From an uncultured Gemmiger sp. (lineage in GTDB: Bacteria; Bacillota; Clostridia; Oscillospirales; Ruminococcaceae): DNA of 64,000 nucleotides. Numbering within the stretch: the stretch's first letter is position 1; every line of letters starts with the position of its first letter. The position numbers and the translations under genes were made by a program. The notes under the pieces were generated by a model that worked only from the letters and a program-made list of their open reading frames with translations, made no database searches and was not told the origin of the DNA. Where the stretch lies: positions 62,001 to 126,000 of the forward strand of contig CALXHT010000002.1 of the NCBI GenBank assembly GCA_944388215.1, in the 5' to 3' direction. Below are positions 41,027 through 49,688 of this stretch, in pieces.

Positions 41027-42658
41027 ATGCAACATTCCCGCAAACGGTGGGGCCTGGAGGTGCTGGCCGCCCTGGCTTGGTGCCTCGTGACGCTGGCCAC
41101 CGACCGGCTGTTCTTCCGCTATGACTGGCGGACCCCCGCCTTCTTTGTGTACAAGGCGCTGTTCGTGCTGGCGGCCCTGGCCGTCATCCACGGTGCCGTC
41201 ACGCTGGTGGAAAAACTGCGCCGCCGGGACGATTTCGCGGTGCGGTGGCTCCAGTGGGCGCTGCCCTACCTGGCGGTGACGCTGGTGGTGCTGGTGATCG
41301 TCTGGCCGGGCTGCTGGGGCAGCGACGACCTGGACGTGCTCCAGCTGGCCCGCACGCTGGAACCCTCCGCCTGGCAGCATTTCCTCACCAGCGCGGCCTT
41401 CATCCTGTCGCTGATGTTCCTGCCGCTGCCCGGCGGCATCGTGCTCATCCAGACGCTGCTCATCGCCGGGGCGGTGGGGTGCTTCCTGGCCGCCGCCGAG
41501 ACCCTGGCCCGGGAAAAAATGCCCAAGGCACCCGCCCGGGGCTGGTTCGCCCTTCTGTACATCCCCTTCCTGCTGCCGCCGGTGCTGCTCCACGATATGC
41601 AGCCCTTCCGCGCCACCTGGTCCACCTGGTGTGAACTGTTCGCGGTGTTTTTGCTGGTGTGGTGGTATCTGGGCGGCAGGCCGGTGGGCAAAAAACAGCT
41701 GGCCGCCTTCACGGTGCTGGGCATCCTCACCGCCGCCTGGCGCAGCGAGAACATCTACTATGTGGCGGCCTTCCCGGTGCTGCTGGCCTTCCTGGTCCAC
41801 AAAAAGCTGCTGCGGGCCGCCGCGGCGGTGCTCTGCGCGGTGGTCATCGCCGGGGGCACCCTGGCCGCCAACGCCTACACCAACCGCCTGATGGGCGGCG
41901 GCTGGGCGTACCAGCAGGTGGCGCTGTGCTATCAGGCGGCCGCCCTGGTCCAGGACGCCGACCCCCAGGCGGACGCCGAGGCCCTGGCCAGCATCGACAA
42001 ATTCTTCGACGTGGATACCTGCCGGGCCCAGTCCACCCTCCACGGTCCCGCCCTGCGCGCGGCGGTGTGCCGCATCGGGGGAGACGTGACCCAGGAGGAC
42101 TGGAGCGCCTGCACCAAGGCCATCGTCCGGCTGGCCCTCAAGTACCCGGGTTCGCTGCTGCGGGAACGGCTGGGGGTCTTTCTGAACACCGTGCACCAGA
42201 ACCAGACCGACTCCAACCAGAAGATCGTCTTTGCCGCCACGGTGCTGGTCTATACCGACGACCCCGCCGCCATGCGGGACAACCAGAAGGATTTCCTCTA
42301 TAACAGCATCGGCGCCTGGCCGGTGAACCAGACCCTGCGGCAGGATTTCATCATGTCGCTGAGCTACCGCACCGAATTCCTGGGCGGGCTGCCGGCGGCG
42401 ACCTGGTGGATGCTGCCCTCCTTCGGGCTGCTGGCGGCGGCCATCCTGGTGCTGCTGGTGCGCCGCCGGTGGATGCTCTTTTTCGCGGCCGGGGCGCTGG
42501 CCGCCCGCATTCCGCTGGTCTTCCTCACCGCGCCGGACACCTACTTCATGTATTATCTGTCCCCCTACATGGCCGGTTATATCCTGACCGCCGTGGCCAT
42601 CGTCTATGCGGTGCTGCGCCGCCAGAAAAACAAACAGGAAAGAGGAATCGTGTCATGA
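41027..42658 (+). CDS. Multi-pass membrane protein, GT-C-like, unknown function
   Basis: 543 aa from the ATG at 41027, six bases after AAGGAG; a GTG at 41012 is the only earlier start. About eleven hydrophobic helices. The first large loop carries GCWGSDDLDVLQLARTL, an Asp-rich site reminiscent of GT-C transferases. A loop of about 140 residues (near 300-440) precedes the last helices. I cannot name a family with confidence. The next gene overlaps its stop by four bases. Confidence 0.6.
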   Translation: MQHSRKRWGLEVLAALAWCLVTLATDRLFFRYDWRTPAFFVYKALFVLAALAVIHGAVTLVEKLRRRDDFAVRWLQWALPYLAVTLVVLVIVWPGCWGSDDLDVLQLARTLEPSAWQHFLTSAAFILSLMFLPLPGGIVLIQTLLIAGAVGCFLAAAETLAREKMPKAPARGWFALLYIPFLLPPVLLHDMQPFRATWSTWCELFAVFLLVWWYLGGRPVGKKQLAAFTVLGILTAAWRSENIYYVAAFPVLLAFLVHKKLLRAAAAVLCAVVIAGGTLAANAYTNRLMGGGWAYQQVALCYQAAALVQDADPQADAEALASIDKFFDVDTCRAQSTLHGPALRAAVCRIGGDVTQEDWSACTKAIVRLALKYPGSLLRERLGVFLNTVHQNQTDSNQKIVFAATVLVYTDDPAAMRDNQKDFLYNSIGAWPVNQTLRQDFIMSLSYRTEFLGGLPAATWWMLPSFGLLAAAILVLLVRRRWMLFFAAGALAARIPLVFLTAPDTYFMYYLSPYMAGYILTAVAIVYAVLRRQKNKQERGIVS

Positions 42659-44580
42659 TGCTGGCGTTCTTCCTGCTGGCCATCGCCCTGGTGCTGGCCG
42701 GACATGCCTTCCGCCTGCTGCGGTGGGAGCAGTTCGTGCGCATTTATGAGCGGCCCCAGCGCGGCACCATGCTGCGGGGCATGGCCGGCGGCTATGTGAT
42801 CAATACGCTGCTGCCCCTCCACCTGGGGGATATCTTCCGGGCGGTCTTTGTGGGCCGCCGGATGAAATCCGGCGTGGGCTTTGCCCTGGCCACCGTCATC
42901 ATGGACCGCTTCCTGGATGTCTGGTTCGTGGCGCTGGGCTTCGCGGCCTTCGCCCTGGCCGGGCAGGGGGGCGCTTCGGCGCTGCTGGCGGCCCGGGTGT
43001 ATCTGGCTTTCGCCGTGGTGCTGGCCGTGGCCCTCGTGGTGGTGGTCGTGCTGCGGGACGCCATCAAGCGGGGGTGCCTGGCCGTCTGCGGCATCTTCAA
43101 CGATACCCTCAAGCTGGACGGCATGGTCTTCTGCTGGAGCCTCATCAACACCTTCAAGGACCTGCGCCGGGTGAATCTGCTGCGGCTGGCGGTGAACACC
43201 GTCATCATGTGGGCGGCCTATCTCGGCTCCTACGCCGCGCTGGCCGCCGCGCTCACCGCCGCCGGACAGCCCATGGCCCTGGTGGATGTCTTTGACCTGC
43301 TCTTCGGCCGGTCGGCGGGGGACCTGCGGGCGGTGCTGCCCGGCGGCACCCTGGCCGGGGCGCCGGGCATGGTGCAGGGACTGCTGCTGGCCTGGTTTTT
43401 GCTGCCGCTGGCCGTCATGTGGCTGGCCACCCTGCTGCCCGAGGGGGTGCGGGGGGCCGTCAACCAGGCCACCGCCGCGGCCCCGGCGGAGGGAAGTTAC
43501 CTGAACCTTTTGCCCCAGGCCGACCCCCAGGACCGGGCGGCCTTCCTGAGCCAGTATTTCGGGCTGCAGAACAAGGCCTGGGTGGACCGCTTCCTCCAGA
43601 TGAATCAGGATATCACGATCCTGCAGGACTATTCGGCGGGTTCCAACGCCACCACCATGCTCTGCATGGACAAGACCCGTACCTTCTACCGCAAGTATGC
43701 CTTCGGCGCCGACGGCCAGAAGCTGGCCGAGCAGCTCCACTGGCTGCGGGCCCAGCAGGACCGGCTGCCGCTGTGCGAGATCCTGCGCACCGGCGAGGAT
43801 GCCGACTGCTGCTGGTACGATATGACCTACGATCCCCAGGCGGTGGGGATGTTCCGGTATCTCCACTCCAACCCGGTGGAGAAGAGCGCCGCCGTGCTCC
43901 ACGCAGTGCTGGACACGCTGGAGGAAAAACTCTACCGCCCCACGGCGAAGGCCGCCGACCCCGAGACCATCCGCCAGTACATCCACACCAAGGTGGACGG
44001 CAACCTGCGCAAGCTGCGGGAGGCCCGCAGCCTCCATGAGCTGATGGAGTATCCCACCCTGTGGATCAACGGCAAGGAGTACCGCAACCTGCCCCAGCTG
44101 GCCTGGCTGTTCGACCACGACCGGCTGGAAAAGCTCTTTGCCCGGGACCCGGTGGCCACCATCCACGGTGACCTGACCATCGAGAACATCATCTGCCGCA
44201 CCGACGACAAGGGCTGGTATCTCATCGACCCCAACACCGGCAACCTGCACGAGAGTCCCTTCCTGGACTACGGCAAGCTGCTGCAAAGCCTCCACGGCGG
44301 GTACGAGTTCATGATGATGACCCCCCGGGTCAGCGTGCAGGGCAGCCACATCGACTTCGCCCTCACCCGGTCCGCGGCCTACGACGCCCTCTTCGCCAAC
44401 CTGATGGCTGACCTGGGCCGCCGCTACCCCGACCAGCTGGACAGCATCCTCATGCACGAGGTCGTCCACTGGCTGCGGCTCATGCCCTACAAGCTGTCCC
44501 GGGACCGCAAACGGGCGGCCATGTTCTACGCGGGGCTGGTGATGGTGGCCAATGACGCCGCCGACCATGCCCAACGCTGA
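42655..44580 (+). CDS. Fusion: LPG-synthase-type membrane domain plus APH/choline-kinase-like domain
   Basis: 641 aa from the ATG at 42655 (ATGA overlap). Residues 1 to about 268 are a seven- to eight-helix domain like the AglD/MprF flippase-synthase family (UPF0104), with LPLHLGDIFRAVFVGRRMKS and GGTLAGAPGMVQG. Residues about 300-641 are a soluble kinase-like domain: ATP-site FYRKYAFGADG, Brenner motif HGDLTIENII with Asp506, and metal-binding IDPNTGN at about residue 524, as in aminoglycoside and choline/ethanolamine kinases. It may phosphorylate a small substrate or glycan at the membrane. The domain pairing is unusual. Confidence 0.7.
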   Translation: MMLAFFLLAIALVLAGHAFRLLRWEQFVRIYERPQRGTMLRGMAGGYVINTLLPLHLGDIFRAVFVGRRMKSGVGFALATVIMDRFLDVWFVALGFAAFALAGQGGASALLAARVYLAFAVVLAVALVVVVVLRDAIKRGCLAVCGIFNDTLKLDGMVFCWSLINTFKDLRRVNLLRLAVNTVIMWAAYLGSYAALAAALTAAGQPMALVDVFDLLFGRSAGDLRAVLPGGTLAGAPGMVQGLLLAWFLLPLAVMWLATLLPEGVRGAVNQATAAAPAEGSYLNLLPQADPQDRAAFLSQYFGLQNKAWVDRFLQMNQDITILQDYSAGSNATTMLCMDKTRTFYRKYAFGADGQKLAEQLHWLRAQQDRLPLCEILRTGEDADCCWYDMTYDPQAVGMFRYLHSNPVEKSAAVLHAVLDTLEEKLYRPTAKAADPETIRQYIHTKVDGNLRKLREARSLHELMEYPTLWINGKEYRNLPQLAWLFDHDRLEKLFARDPVATIHGDLTIENIICRTDDKGWYLIDPNTGNLHESPFLDYGKLLQSLHGGYEFMMMTPRVSVQGSHIDFALTRSAAYDALFANLMADLGRRYPDQLDSILMHEVVHWLRLMPYKLSRDRKRAAMFYAGLVMVANDAADHAQR

Positions 44581-44595
44581 AAGGAGTTTATCCCC

Positions 44596-45153
44596 ATGCT
44601 GATCTGCGTCGATCTGGACGGTACCCTGCTGGACACGGTGCCCGCCAACGCGGCCTCCTACCGGGCTGCGCTGGAGGAGCTGGGCTTCACCGTCAGTGAC
44701 GAATACTACGCCGCCCGCTGCAACGGCGGCTATTACAAGGAATTTCTCCGCCCGCTCATGGGCGGCGACCCCGACCCCGCCGACGTGGAGCGGGTGCACG
44801 ACCGCAAAAAGGAACTGTACGGCGATTTTCTACACACCGTGCGGCCCAACCGGGCGCTCTTTGAACTGCTCCAGGGCATGCGGGCGGCAGGGCACCGGCT
44901 GGCCTGCGTCACCACCGGCAGCCGCCGCAACGCCACCGAGGTGCTGAGCCATTTCGGGTGTGTGTGCTGGTTTGACCTGATCCTCACCAGCGAGGATGTG
45001 GAAAAAAGCAAGCCCGACCCGGAAGGGTACCGCAAGGCCATGGAAAAGCTGGGATTTTCCCCGGCGGAGACGATGATCTTCGAGGATTCCGCCCCGGGCC
45101 TCGAGGCGGCAAGAGCCAGCGGCGCGGCGGTGTTCAAAGTGGAAGCCTTCTGA
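44596..45153 (+). CDS. HAD-superfamily phosphatase
   Basis: 185 aa. Motif I DLDGTLLDT with nucleophile Asp6 and acid/base Asp8, motif II Thr in CVTTGSRRN, motif III Lys in KSKPDPEGY, motif IV FEDSAPGLEAA. A helical cap of about 70 residues lies between motifs I and II, as in phosphoglycolate phosphatase-like enzymes. It starts 15 bases after the membrane-kinase fusion behind AAAGGAG and is probably the last gene of the glycan operon. The substrate is likely a sugar- or alcohol-phosphate of that pathway (inference). Confidence 0.85.
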   Translation: MLICVDLDGTLLDTVPANAASYRAALEELGFTVSDEYYAARCNGGYYKEFLRPLMGGDPDPADVERVHDRKKELYGDFLHTVRPNRALFELLQGMRAAGHRLACVTTGSRRNATEVLSHFGCVCWFDLILTSEDVEKSKPDPEGYRKAMEKLGFSPAETMIFEDSAPGLEAARASGAAVFKVEAF

Positions 45154-45156
45154 CGC

Positions 45157-45185
45157 TTGACGAAGACCGCCCGGCGCGGTACAAT
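45157..45185 (+). promoter_or_regulatory. Promoter before the amidohydrolase gene
   Basis: TTGACG (45157-45162), 17 bases, TACAAT (45180-45185). Confidence 0.8.
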
Positions 45186-45198
45186 AACCTGGAGACAC

Positions 45199-45234
45199 GG
45201 CGAAGGAGCCCTATAGGGTTTCTTCGCCTTTTTT
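45199..45234 (+). terminator. Terminator directly after a promoter
   Basis: GGCGAAG (45199-45205) pairs with CTTCGCC (45222-45228) over an inner CCC/GGG stem, then six T. It begins only 13 bases after the -10 box of the upstream promoter. It may end the glycan operon or attenuate the next gene. Confidence 0.85.
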
Positions 45235-45254
45235 GATAGGAGAGGAGAACGGGA

Positions 45255-45965
45255 ATGGAAGAGAACAAGCGCCCGCTCATCGGGCTTGTGCCGCTGATGG
45301 ACTACCAGCGGGCCAGTTACTGGATGCTGCCCGGCTACATGCAGGGCATCGAGGAAGCGGGGGGCGTGCCGGTGATGCTGCCCCTCACCGCCGACAAGGC
45401 CGCCCTGACCCGGCTGGCGGATACCTGCGACGGGTTTCTCTTCACCGGCGGGCAGGATGTGACGCCGTCGGTGTACGGGGCGGCCCAGACGGCGCTCTGC
45501 GGCGAGACCAGCCCCGAGCGGGACGCCATGGAAACCGAGCTGCTGGCGCTGGCCCGGGCCCAGGACAAGCCGGTGCTGGGCATCTGCCGGGGCATCCAGT
45601 TCCTGAACGCGGCCCTGGGCGGCACCCTCTGGCAGGACCTGCCGGTGGAATATCCCTCGGAGGTCAACCACCACCAGACCGGCGCCTACGACCAGCCCAT
45701 CCACACGGTGCGGCTGCTGCCCGGCACGCCGCTGGCCGACCTGCTGGGGGTGGACACCCTGCCGGTGAACAGCTACCATCACCAGGCCATCCACAAACTG
45801 GCGCCGGGGCTCGCCGCCATGGCCACCGCGCCGGACGGTATCGTGGAGGCGGTGTACGAGCCGGGCAAGCGGTTTGTCTGGGCGGTGCAGTGGCACCCCG
45901 AATTTTCCTGGAAGGTCAGCGCCGAGAGCCGCAAAATCTTCGCGGCCTTCGTGTCGGCCTGTTGA
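45255..45965 (+). CDS. Gamma-glutamyl-hydrolase family (peptidase C26, PuuD-like)
   Basis: 236 aa class I glutamine-amidotransferase fold. Nucleophile Cys in LGICRGIQFLNA near residue 115, catalytic His and Glu in VQWHPEFSW near residue 216, and the FLFTGGQDVTPSVYG block typical of PuuD and related gamma-glutamyl-GABA hydrolases. It would cut a gamma-glutamyl amide in the cytoplasm. No puuABC partners are present, so a link to polyamine breakdown is only suggested by family. It has its own promoter and a terminator in its leader. Confidence 0.87.
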   Translation: MEENKRPLIGLVPLMDYQRASYWMLPGYMQGIEEAGGVPVMLPLTADKAALTRLADTCDGFLFTGGQDVTPSVYGAAQTALCGETSPERDAMETELLALARAQDKPVLGICRGIQFLNAALGGTLWQDLPVEYPSEVNHHQTGAYDQPIHTVRLLPGTPLADLLGVDTLPVNSYHHQAIHKLAPGLAAMATAPDGIVEAVYEPGKRFVWAVQWHPEFSWKVSAESRKIFAAFVSAC

Positions 45966-46062
45966 CCGAATCTTTACGCAAATATGACCGGAATGCGATA
46001 GATTTCGCGCTATACCCGCGGTATACTGGAATCAACGACCATGAACCGGGAGGGATTCGCCC

Positions 46063-46266
46063 ATGCTGCCCTGTCAGACCAATTGCCCCCGCTACTGTGC
46101 GGGATGCCACAAGACCTGTACTGCCTGGCGCGCCTTGCAGCAGCGCCAGCAGGAGGACCGGGAGCGCCGCAAGGCGTACCTGCGCCGCGCCAACGAGGCG
46201 TGCCGTCAGGTGCTGCACAGTTTCCGGCGCGCGGGCGGATACATAGGCCCCCAGCCGGGCCACTGA
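46063..46266 (+). CDS. Small Cys-rich protein
   Basis: 67 aa. Five Cys in the first 19 residues (positions 4, 8, 12, 15, 19) in CQTNCPRYCAGCHKTC, enough for a zinc or iron-sulfur site, followed by a very basic and Gln/Arg-rich helix (residues 21-50). The ATG follows GGGAGG at good spacing, a TATACT box lies at 46022-46027 and a strong terminator follows, so it looks like a real single-gene unit. Short proteins with this head are, from memory, common in Clostridia but without known function. Metal or nucleic-acid binding is a guess. Confidence 0.7.
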   Translation: MLPCQTNCPRYCAGCHKTCTAWRALQQRQQEDRERRKAYLRRANEACRQVLHSFRRAGGYIGPQPGH

Positions 46267-46280
46267 TTTCATAAGGCCGT

Positions 46281-46326
46281 AAAGGCGGACTGCACGGGGA
46301 GACAGAGGTGCAGCCCGCCTTTTTTC
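46281..46326 (+). terminator. Terminator of the small Cys-rich gene
   Basis: AAGGCGG and CTGCAC arms pair with GTGCAG and CCGCCTT, then TTTTTTCT. Confidence 0.9.
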
Positions 46327-46398
46327 TGTCTGAAATATTGTGCACCGGCCCGCCGGTTGTGGTATAATGGCAGAAAAACGAAACAGGAGACTACTGTT

Positions 46399-47232
46399 AT
46401 GAAGATACCCGCAAACGGCTTTACCCACGGCGGCAAGTTCCATGCCGACGATGTGTTTTCCACGGCGCTTTTGCAGATCGTGCGCCCCGACATCAAGGTG
46501 ACCCGGGGCTTCACGGTGCCGGACGGCTTCCAGGGCATCGTCTACGATGTGGGGGGCGGCATGTTCGACCACCACGCGGAACCCCGGGAGACCCGTCCCA
46601 ACGGGGTGCCCTACGCGGCCTTCGGCCTTTTGTGGCGGGTGCTGGGCGCCCAGCTGGTGGGGGAGCACCAGGCCCGGCTGCTGGACGAAAACTTCATCCA
46701 GCCCCTGGACCTCAACGACAACACCGGCGAGCAGAACTCCCTGGCCGACGCCATCGGCAGCTTCAACCCGCTGTGGGATTCCAAGGATGACCCCGACGAG
46801 TGCTTCTGGCGGGCGGTGCCGGTGGCGAAGCAGATCCTGGAAAACGAGATTGCCGCGGCCAACGCGGTGAACCGCGCCGACGACACGGTGCGCCGGGCCT
46901 ACGCCCACATGCGGGACGGCATTGTGGTGCTGCCCGCCTATATGCCCTGGAAGAACGGCCTCTACAAGACCGACGCCCTCTTTGTGGTGTATCCCAGCCA
47001 GCGGGGCGGCTACAGCGCCCAGTGCGTCACCGACCACCGCACCAAGCGCAGCAAGCTGCCCTTCCCGCCGGCCTGGGCCGGCAAGCCGGAAGCCCAGCTG
47101 CGGGAAATCAGCGGCCTGGGGCTGCGGTTCTGCCATCCCAGCCGGTTCCTCATCACCGCCGACGACAAGGCCACCGCCATCGAGGCCTGCCGCCGCACGC
47201 TGCGGGCCGCCGGACGCCCGGTGAGCGAATGA
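46399..47232 (+). CDS. MYG1 family protein (UPF0160), DHH-like phosphoesterase
   Basis: 277 aa from the ATG at 46399 after ACAGGAGA. Family marks are HGGKFHADDVFSTALL at about residues 10-25 and DVGGGMFDHHAEPRETR with the metal-binding D-x-x-H-H pattern. Eukaryotic MYG1 is a 3'-5' RNA exonuclease; bacterial members are assumed to be metal-dependent phosphoesterases. A TATAAT box lies about 31 bases upstream of the start. The stop overlaps the next gene by four bases. Confidence 0.88.
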   Translation: MKIPANGFTHGGKFHADDVFSTALLQIVRPDIKVTRGFTVPDGFQGIVYDVGGGMFDHHAEPRETRPNGVPYAAFGLLWRVLGAQLVGEHQARLLDENFIQPLDLNDNTGEQNSLADAIGSFNPLWDSKDDPDECFWRAVPVAKQILENEIAAANAVNRADDTVRRAYAHMRDGIVVLPAYMPWKNGLYKTDALFVVYPSQRGGYSAQCVTDHRTKRSKLPFPPAWAGKPEAQLREISGLGLRFCHPSRFLITADDKATAIEACRRTLRAAGRPVSE

Positions 47233-48128
47233 GCGCCGATAATTTTGGCCCGGCGGCCAGTCTGGCGTCCGACCGCCTGCCCGACACCCCGGCCTGGGTC
47301 TATCTGCTGCGCTGCACCGACGGCAGCCTCTATGCGGGCTGGACCAACGACCTGGCCCGGCGGTTCCACGCCCACCGCACGGGGGCAGGCGGCGCCAAAT
47401 ACACCAAAAGCCACGGCAGGTCCGCCGTGCAGCTGGCCTACGCCCAGCGCTGCGCCGACAAGAGCGCGGCCCTCAAGCGGGAGGCGGCCCTGAAAAAACT
47501 GTCCAAGGCCGACAAGGAGGCCCTGGCCGCCGATTGGGCAGCACGCAGCCGCCTCACCGTGCGGATGGCCACCCCCGACGACGCAGCCGACGTGGTGACC
47601 CTGTATAACTGGTACGTCACCCACGGCACCCAGACCTTCCAGTACCAGCTCTCCACCGTGGAGGAGTACCGGCAGAACATCGCCGGGGTGCTGGAGAAAG
47701 CCCCCTTCCTGGTGGCTTACACCGCCGACGGGCGGCTGGCGGGCTACGCCTGCGCCCACCCCTGGCACACCCGGCGGGCCTTCGCCTGGGACGTGGAGAC
47801 CACCGTCTACTGTGCCCCCGATGTGCTGGGCCAGGGCACCGGCCGCAAGCTCTACACGGCGCTGCTGGAACTGCTGCGGCGGCAGGGCTACCACAACGCC
47901 TTCGCCCTCATCACCCGGCCCAACCCCCAGAGTGACGCCTTCCACAAGGCGCTGGGCTTCACCCGCTACGGGGTGGAAAAGAACAGCGGCTACAAGTTCG
48001 GCCGCTGGCTGGACCTGGGCTACTGGGCCTGCCCGCTGAACCCGCCCGCCGACCCGCCCGCCCCGGTGCGGCTGCATCTGGAGGCGGCGGAAATTGAATC
48101 GGTCCTGCAAAATTGCACGGCTGTATAA
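47229..48128 (+). CDS. Fusion of GIY-YIG nuclease-like domain and GNAT acetyltransferase
   Basis: 299 aa from the ATG at 47229, which overlaps the previous stop. Residues about 20-100 are a UPF0213-type GIY-YIG domain (WVYLLRCTDGSLYAGWTNDL, then KYTKSHGR and ALKREAALKKLS). Residues about 110-275 are a GNAT domain of the phosphinothricin-acetyltransferase type (VRMATPDDAADVVTLYNWYV, then VLGQGTGRKLYTALL for acetyl-CoA binding). Both halves look intact with a short linker. UPF0213 proteins are usually free-standing. The link of a DNA-nuclease-like and an acyltransferase unit is unexplained. Confidence 0.85.
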   Translation: MSADNFGPAASLASDRLPDTPAWVYLLRCTDGSLYAGWTNDLARRFHAHRTGAGGAKYTKSHGRSAVQLAYAQRCADKSAALKREAALKKLSKADKEALAADWAARSRLTVRMATPDDAADVVTLYNWYVTHGTQTFQYQLSTVEEYRQNIAGVLEKAPFLVAYTADGRLAGYACAHPWHTRRAFAWDVETTVYCAPDVLGQGTGRKLYTALLELLRRQGYHNAFALITRPNPQSDAFHKALGFTRYGVEKNSGYKFGRWLDLGYWACPLNPPADPPAPVRLHLEAAEIESVLQNCTAV

Positions 48129-48247
48129 ATACTAAGACGGAAAAAGGACGGTGACCAGCGGGAATTCTGCAAGTAAAAATGAATATTCATGCAGAAAATC
48201 ACATACAGGACATGCGCTCCTGTACAGAATGCCCAAAAACAGCGGGA

Positions 48248-48288
48248 AAGTGGAAACTCCTTTGTGGGATTTTCCACTTGTCTTTTGC
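48248..48288 (+). terminator. Terminator before argG
   Basis: AAGTGGAAA and TCC pair with GGGA and TTTCCACTT around a small loop, then GTCTTTTG. Its tail overlaps the argG -35 box. Confidence 0.65.
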
Positions 48289-48305
48289 CGTAAAAGTTGT
48301 ATAAT
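48278..48305 (+). promoter_or_regulatory. Promoter of the arginine operon
   Basis: TTGTCT (48278-48283), 16 bases, TATAAT (48300-48305), 79 bases before the argG ATG. Confidence 0.7.
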
Positions 48306-48316
48306 ATACATCGTTG

Positions 48317-48334
48317 AATGAATAAATATTCAGC
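48317..48334 (+). promoter_or_regulatory. ARG box (ArgR operator)
   Basis: TGAAT, AAAT, ATTCA at 48319-48332 matches the ArgR/AhrC consensus (TGAAT, four A/T, ATTCA) exactly. It lies just after the expected transcription start, a repression position. A shorter ATGAATATTCAT palindrome lies upstream at 48180-48191. Confidence 0.8.
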
Positions 48335-48384
48335 GGCGGCAAGCAACCGATCCCCGGCGCTGGCAGAACAGGAGAGGGAAGAAT

Positions 48385-49623
48385 ATGAAAAAGAACAAAG
48401 CGGACATCAAGAAAGTCGTACTGGCCTACTCCGGCGGCCTGGATACCTCCATCATCATCCCCTGGCTGAAGGAAAACTACAACAACTGCGAAGTCATTGC
48501 GGTTTCCGGTGACGTGGGCCAGGGCACCGAGCTGGACGGCCTGGAGGAGAAAGCCATCAAGACCGGCGCCTCCAAGCTCTACGTGCTGGACCTGAAGAAG
48601 GACTACATCGAAAACTACATCTGGCCCTGCCTGAAGGCGGACGCCAAGTATGAGGATTATCTGCTGGGCACCTCCCATGCCCGTCCCTGCATCGCCAAGG
48701 CGCTGGCCGACATCGCCAAGAAGGAAGGCGCCGACGCCATCTGCCACGGCTGCACCGGCAAGGGCAACGACCAGGTCCGTTTTGAGCTGACCCTCAAGGC
48801 CATGGCCCCCGATATGACCATCATCGCCCCCTGGCGGGAGTGGAGCATCAAGAGCCGTGACGAGGAGATCGACTACGCCGAAGCCCACAACATCCCCCTG
48901 AAGATCAACCGGGAGACCAACTACTCCAAGGACAAGAACCTGTGGCATCTGAGCCATGAGGGCCTGGACCTGGAGAAGCCCTCTCTGGAACCCCAGTACA
49001 ACAAGCCCGGCTTCCTGGAGCTGGGCGTCAGCCCCGAGCAGGCCCCCGACACCCCGACCTATGTGAAGATCCACTTTGAGAAGGGCATCCCCACCGCCGT
49101 GGACGGCAAGGAGATGGGCAGCGTCGAGCTGGTGGAATACCTGAACAAGCTGGGCGGCGAAAACGGCATCGGCCTGCTGGATATTGTGGAGAACCGGCTG
49201 GTCGGCATGAAGAGCCGCGGCGTCTATGAGACCCCCGGCGGTGCCATCCTCTACAAGGCCCATAACGTCCTGGAGACCATCACGCTCGACAAGGAGAGCT
49301 TCCACTTCAAGGAGATCATCGCCCAGAAGATGGGCGAGCTGGTCTACAACGGCCAGTGGTTCACCCCGCTGCGGGAGGCCATCTGCGCCTTCACCGACGA
49401 TCTGCAGAAGACCGTCACCGGCGATGTGACCCTCAAGCTCTACAAGGGCAACATGATCAACGCCGGCGTCACCAGCCCCTACACCCTCTACGACGAGCAG
49501 ACCGCTTCCTTCGGCGAGGATGACGACTACAACCAGGCCGACGCCAGCGGCTTCATCAACCTGTTTGGCCTGCCCATCGCCGAGCGCGCCAAGCTGGCCA
49601 AGAGCTGGCCTGCCCAGGAGTAA
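48385..49623 (+). CDS. argG: Argininosuccinate synthase
   Basis: 412 aa, full length. ATP P-loop AYSGGLDTS near residue 14, [15 protein letters not shown] around residue 112, and [10 protein letters not shown]. It joins citrulline and aspartate with ATP. First gene of a seven-gene arginine operon. The ATG follows AGGAGAGGGA. The operon order argG-argH-argC-argJ-argB-argD-argF puts the last two pathway steps first. Regulated by the ARG box just upstream. Confidence 0.97.
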   Translation: MKKNKADIKKVVLAYSGGLDTSIIIPWLKENYNNCEVIAVSGDVGQGTELDGLEEKAIKTGASKLYVLDLKKDYIENYIWPCLKADAKYEDYLLGTSHARPCIAKALADIAKKEGADAICHGCTGKGNDQVRFELTLKAMAPDMTIIAPWREWSIKSRDEEIDYAEAHNIPLKINRETNYSKDKNLWHLSHEGLDLEKPSLEPQYNKPGFLELGVSPEQAPDTPTYVKIHFEKGIPTAVDGKEMGSVELVEYLNKLGGENGIGLLDIVENRLVGMKSRGVYETPGGAILYKAHNVLETITLDKESFHFKEIIAQKMGELVYNGQWFTPLREAICAFTDDLQKTVTGDVTLKLYKGNMINAGVTSPYTLYDEQTASFGEDDDYNQADASGFINLFGLPIAERAKLAKSWPAQE

Positions 49624-49650
49624 TTTCCTCTTTATCGCAACCATTCCGTA

Positions 49651-49688
49651 CCGCCGTGGGCGGGCTGTAAGCCCACGGCGGATTTTGT
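49651..49688 (+). terminator. Intra-operon terminator-like hairpin between argG and argH
   Basis: CCGCCGTGGGC and GCCCACGGCGG form a perfect 11-bp stem, followed by ATTTTGTTG. The T-run is interrupted, so it may only reduce read-through into argH and the genes beyond. Confidence 0.7.

Noticed and set aside
26957-45153. Recently acquired genomic island
   Set aside because: Glycan loci are often transferred, but base composition and codon style match the flanks and no integrase, tRNA or attachment repeat is seen.
40248-45965. Phosphoramidate-type capsule modification (nucleotidyltransferase plus C26 hydrolase, as in Campylobacter)
   Set aside because: The glutamine kinase homologue is missing, the C26 gene has its own promoter, and its sequence looks like an ordinary PuuD-type hydrolase.
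48180-48191. Second ARG box upstream of argG
   Set aside because: ATGAATATTCAT is a palindrome but lacks the four-base A/T centre of an ArgR site, so it was not called an operator.
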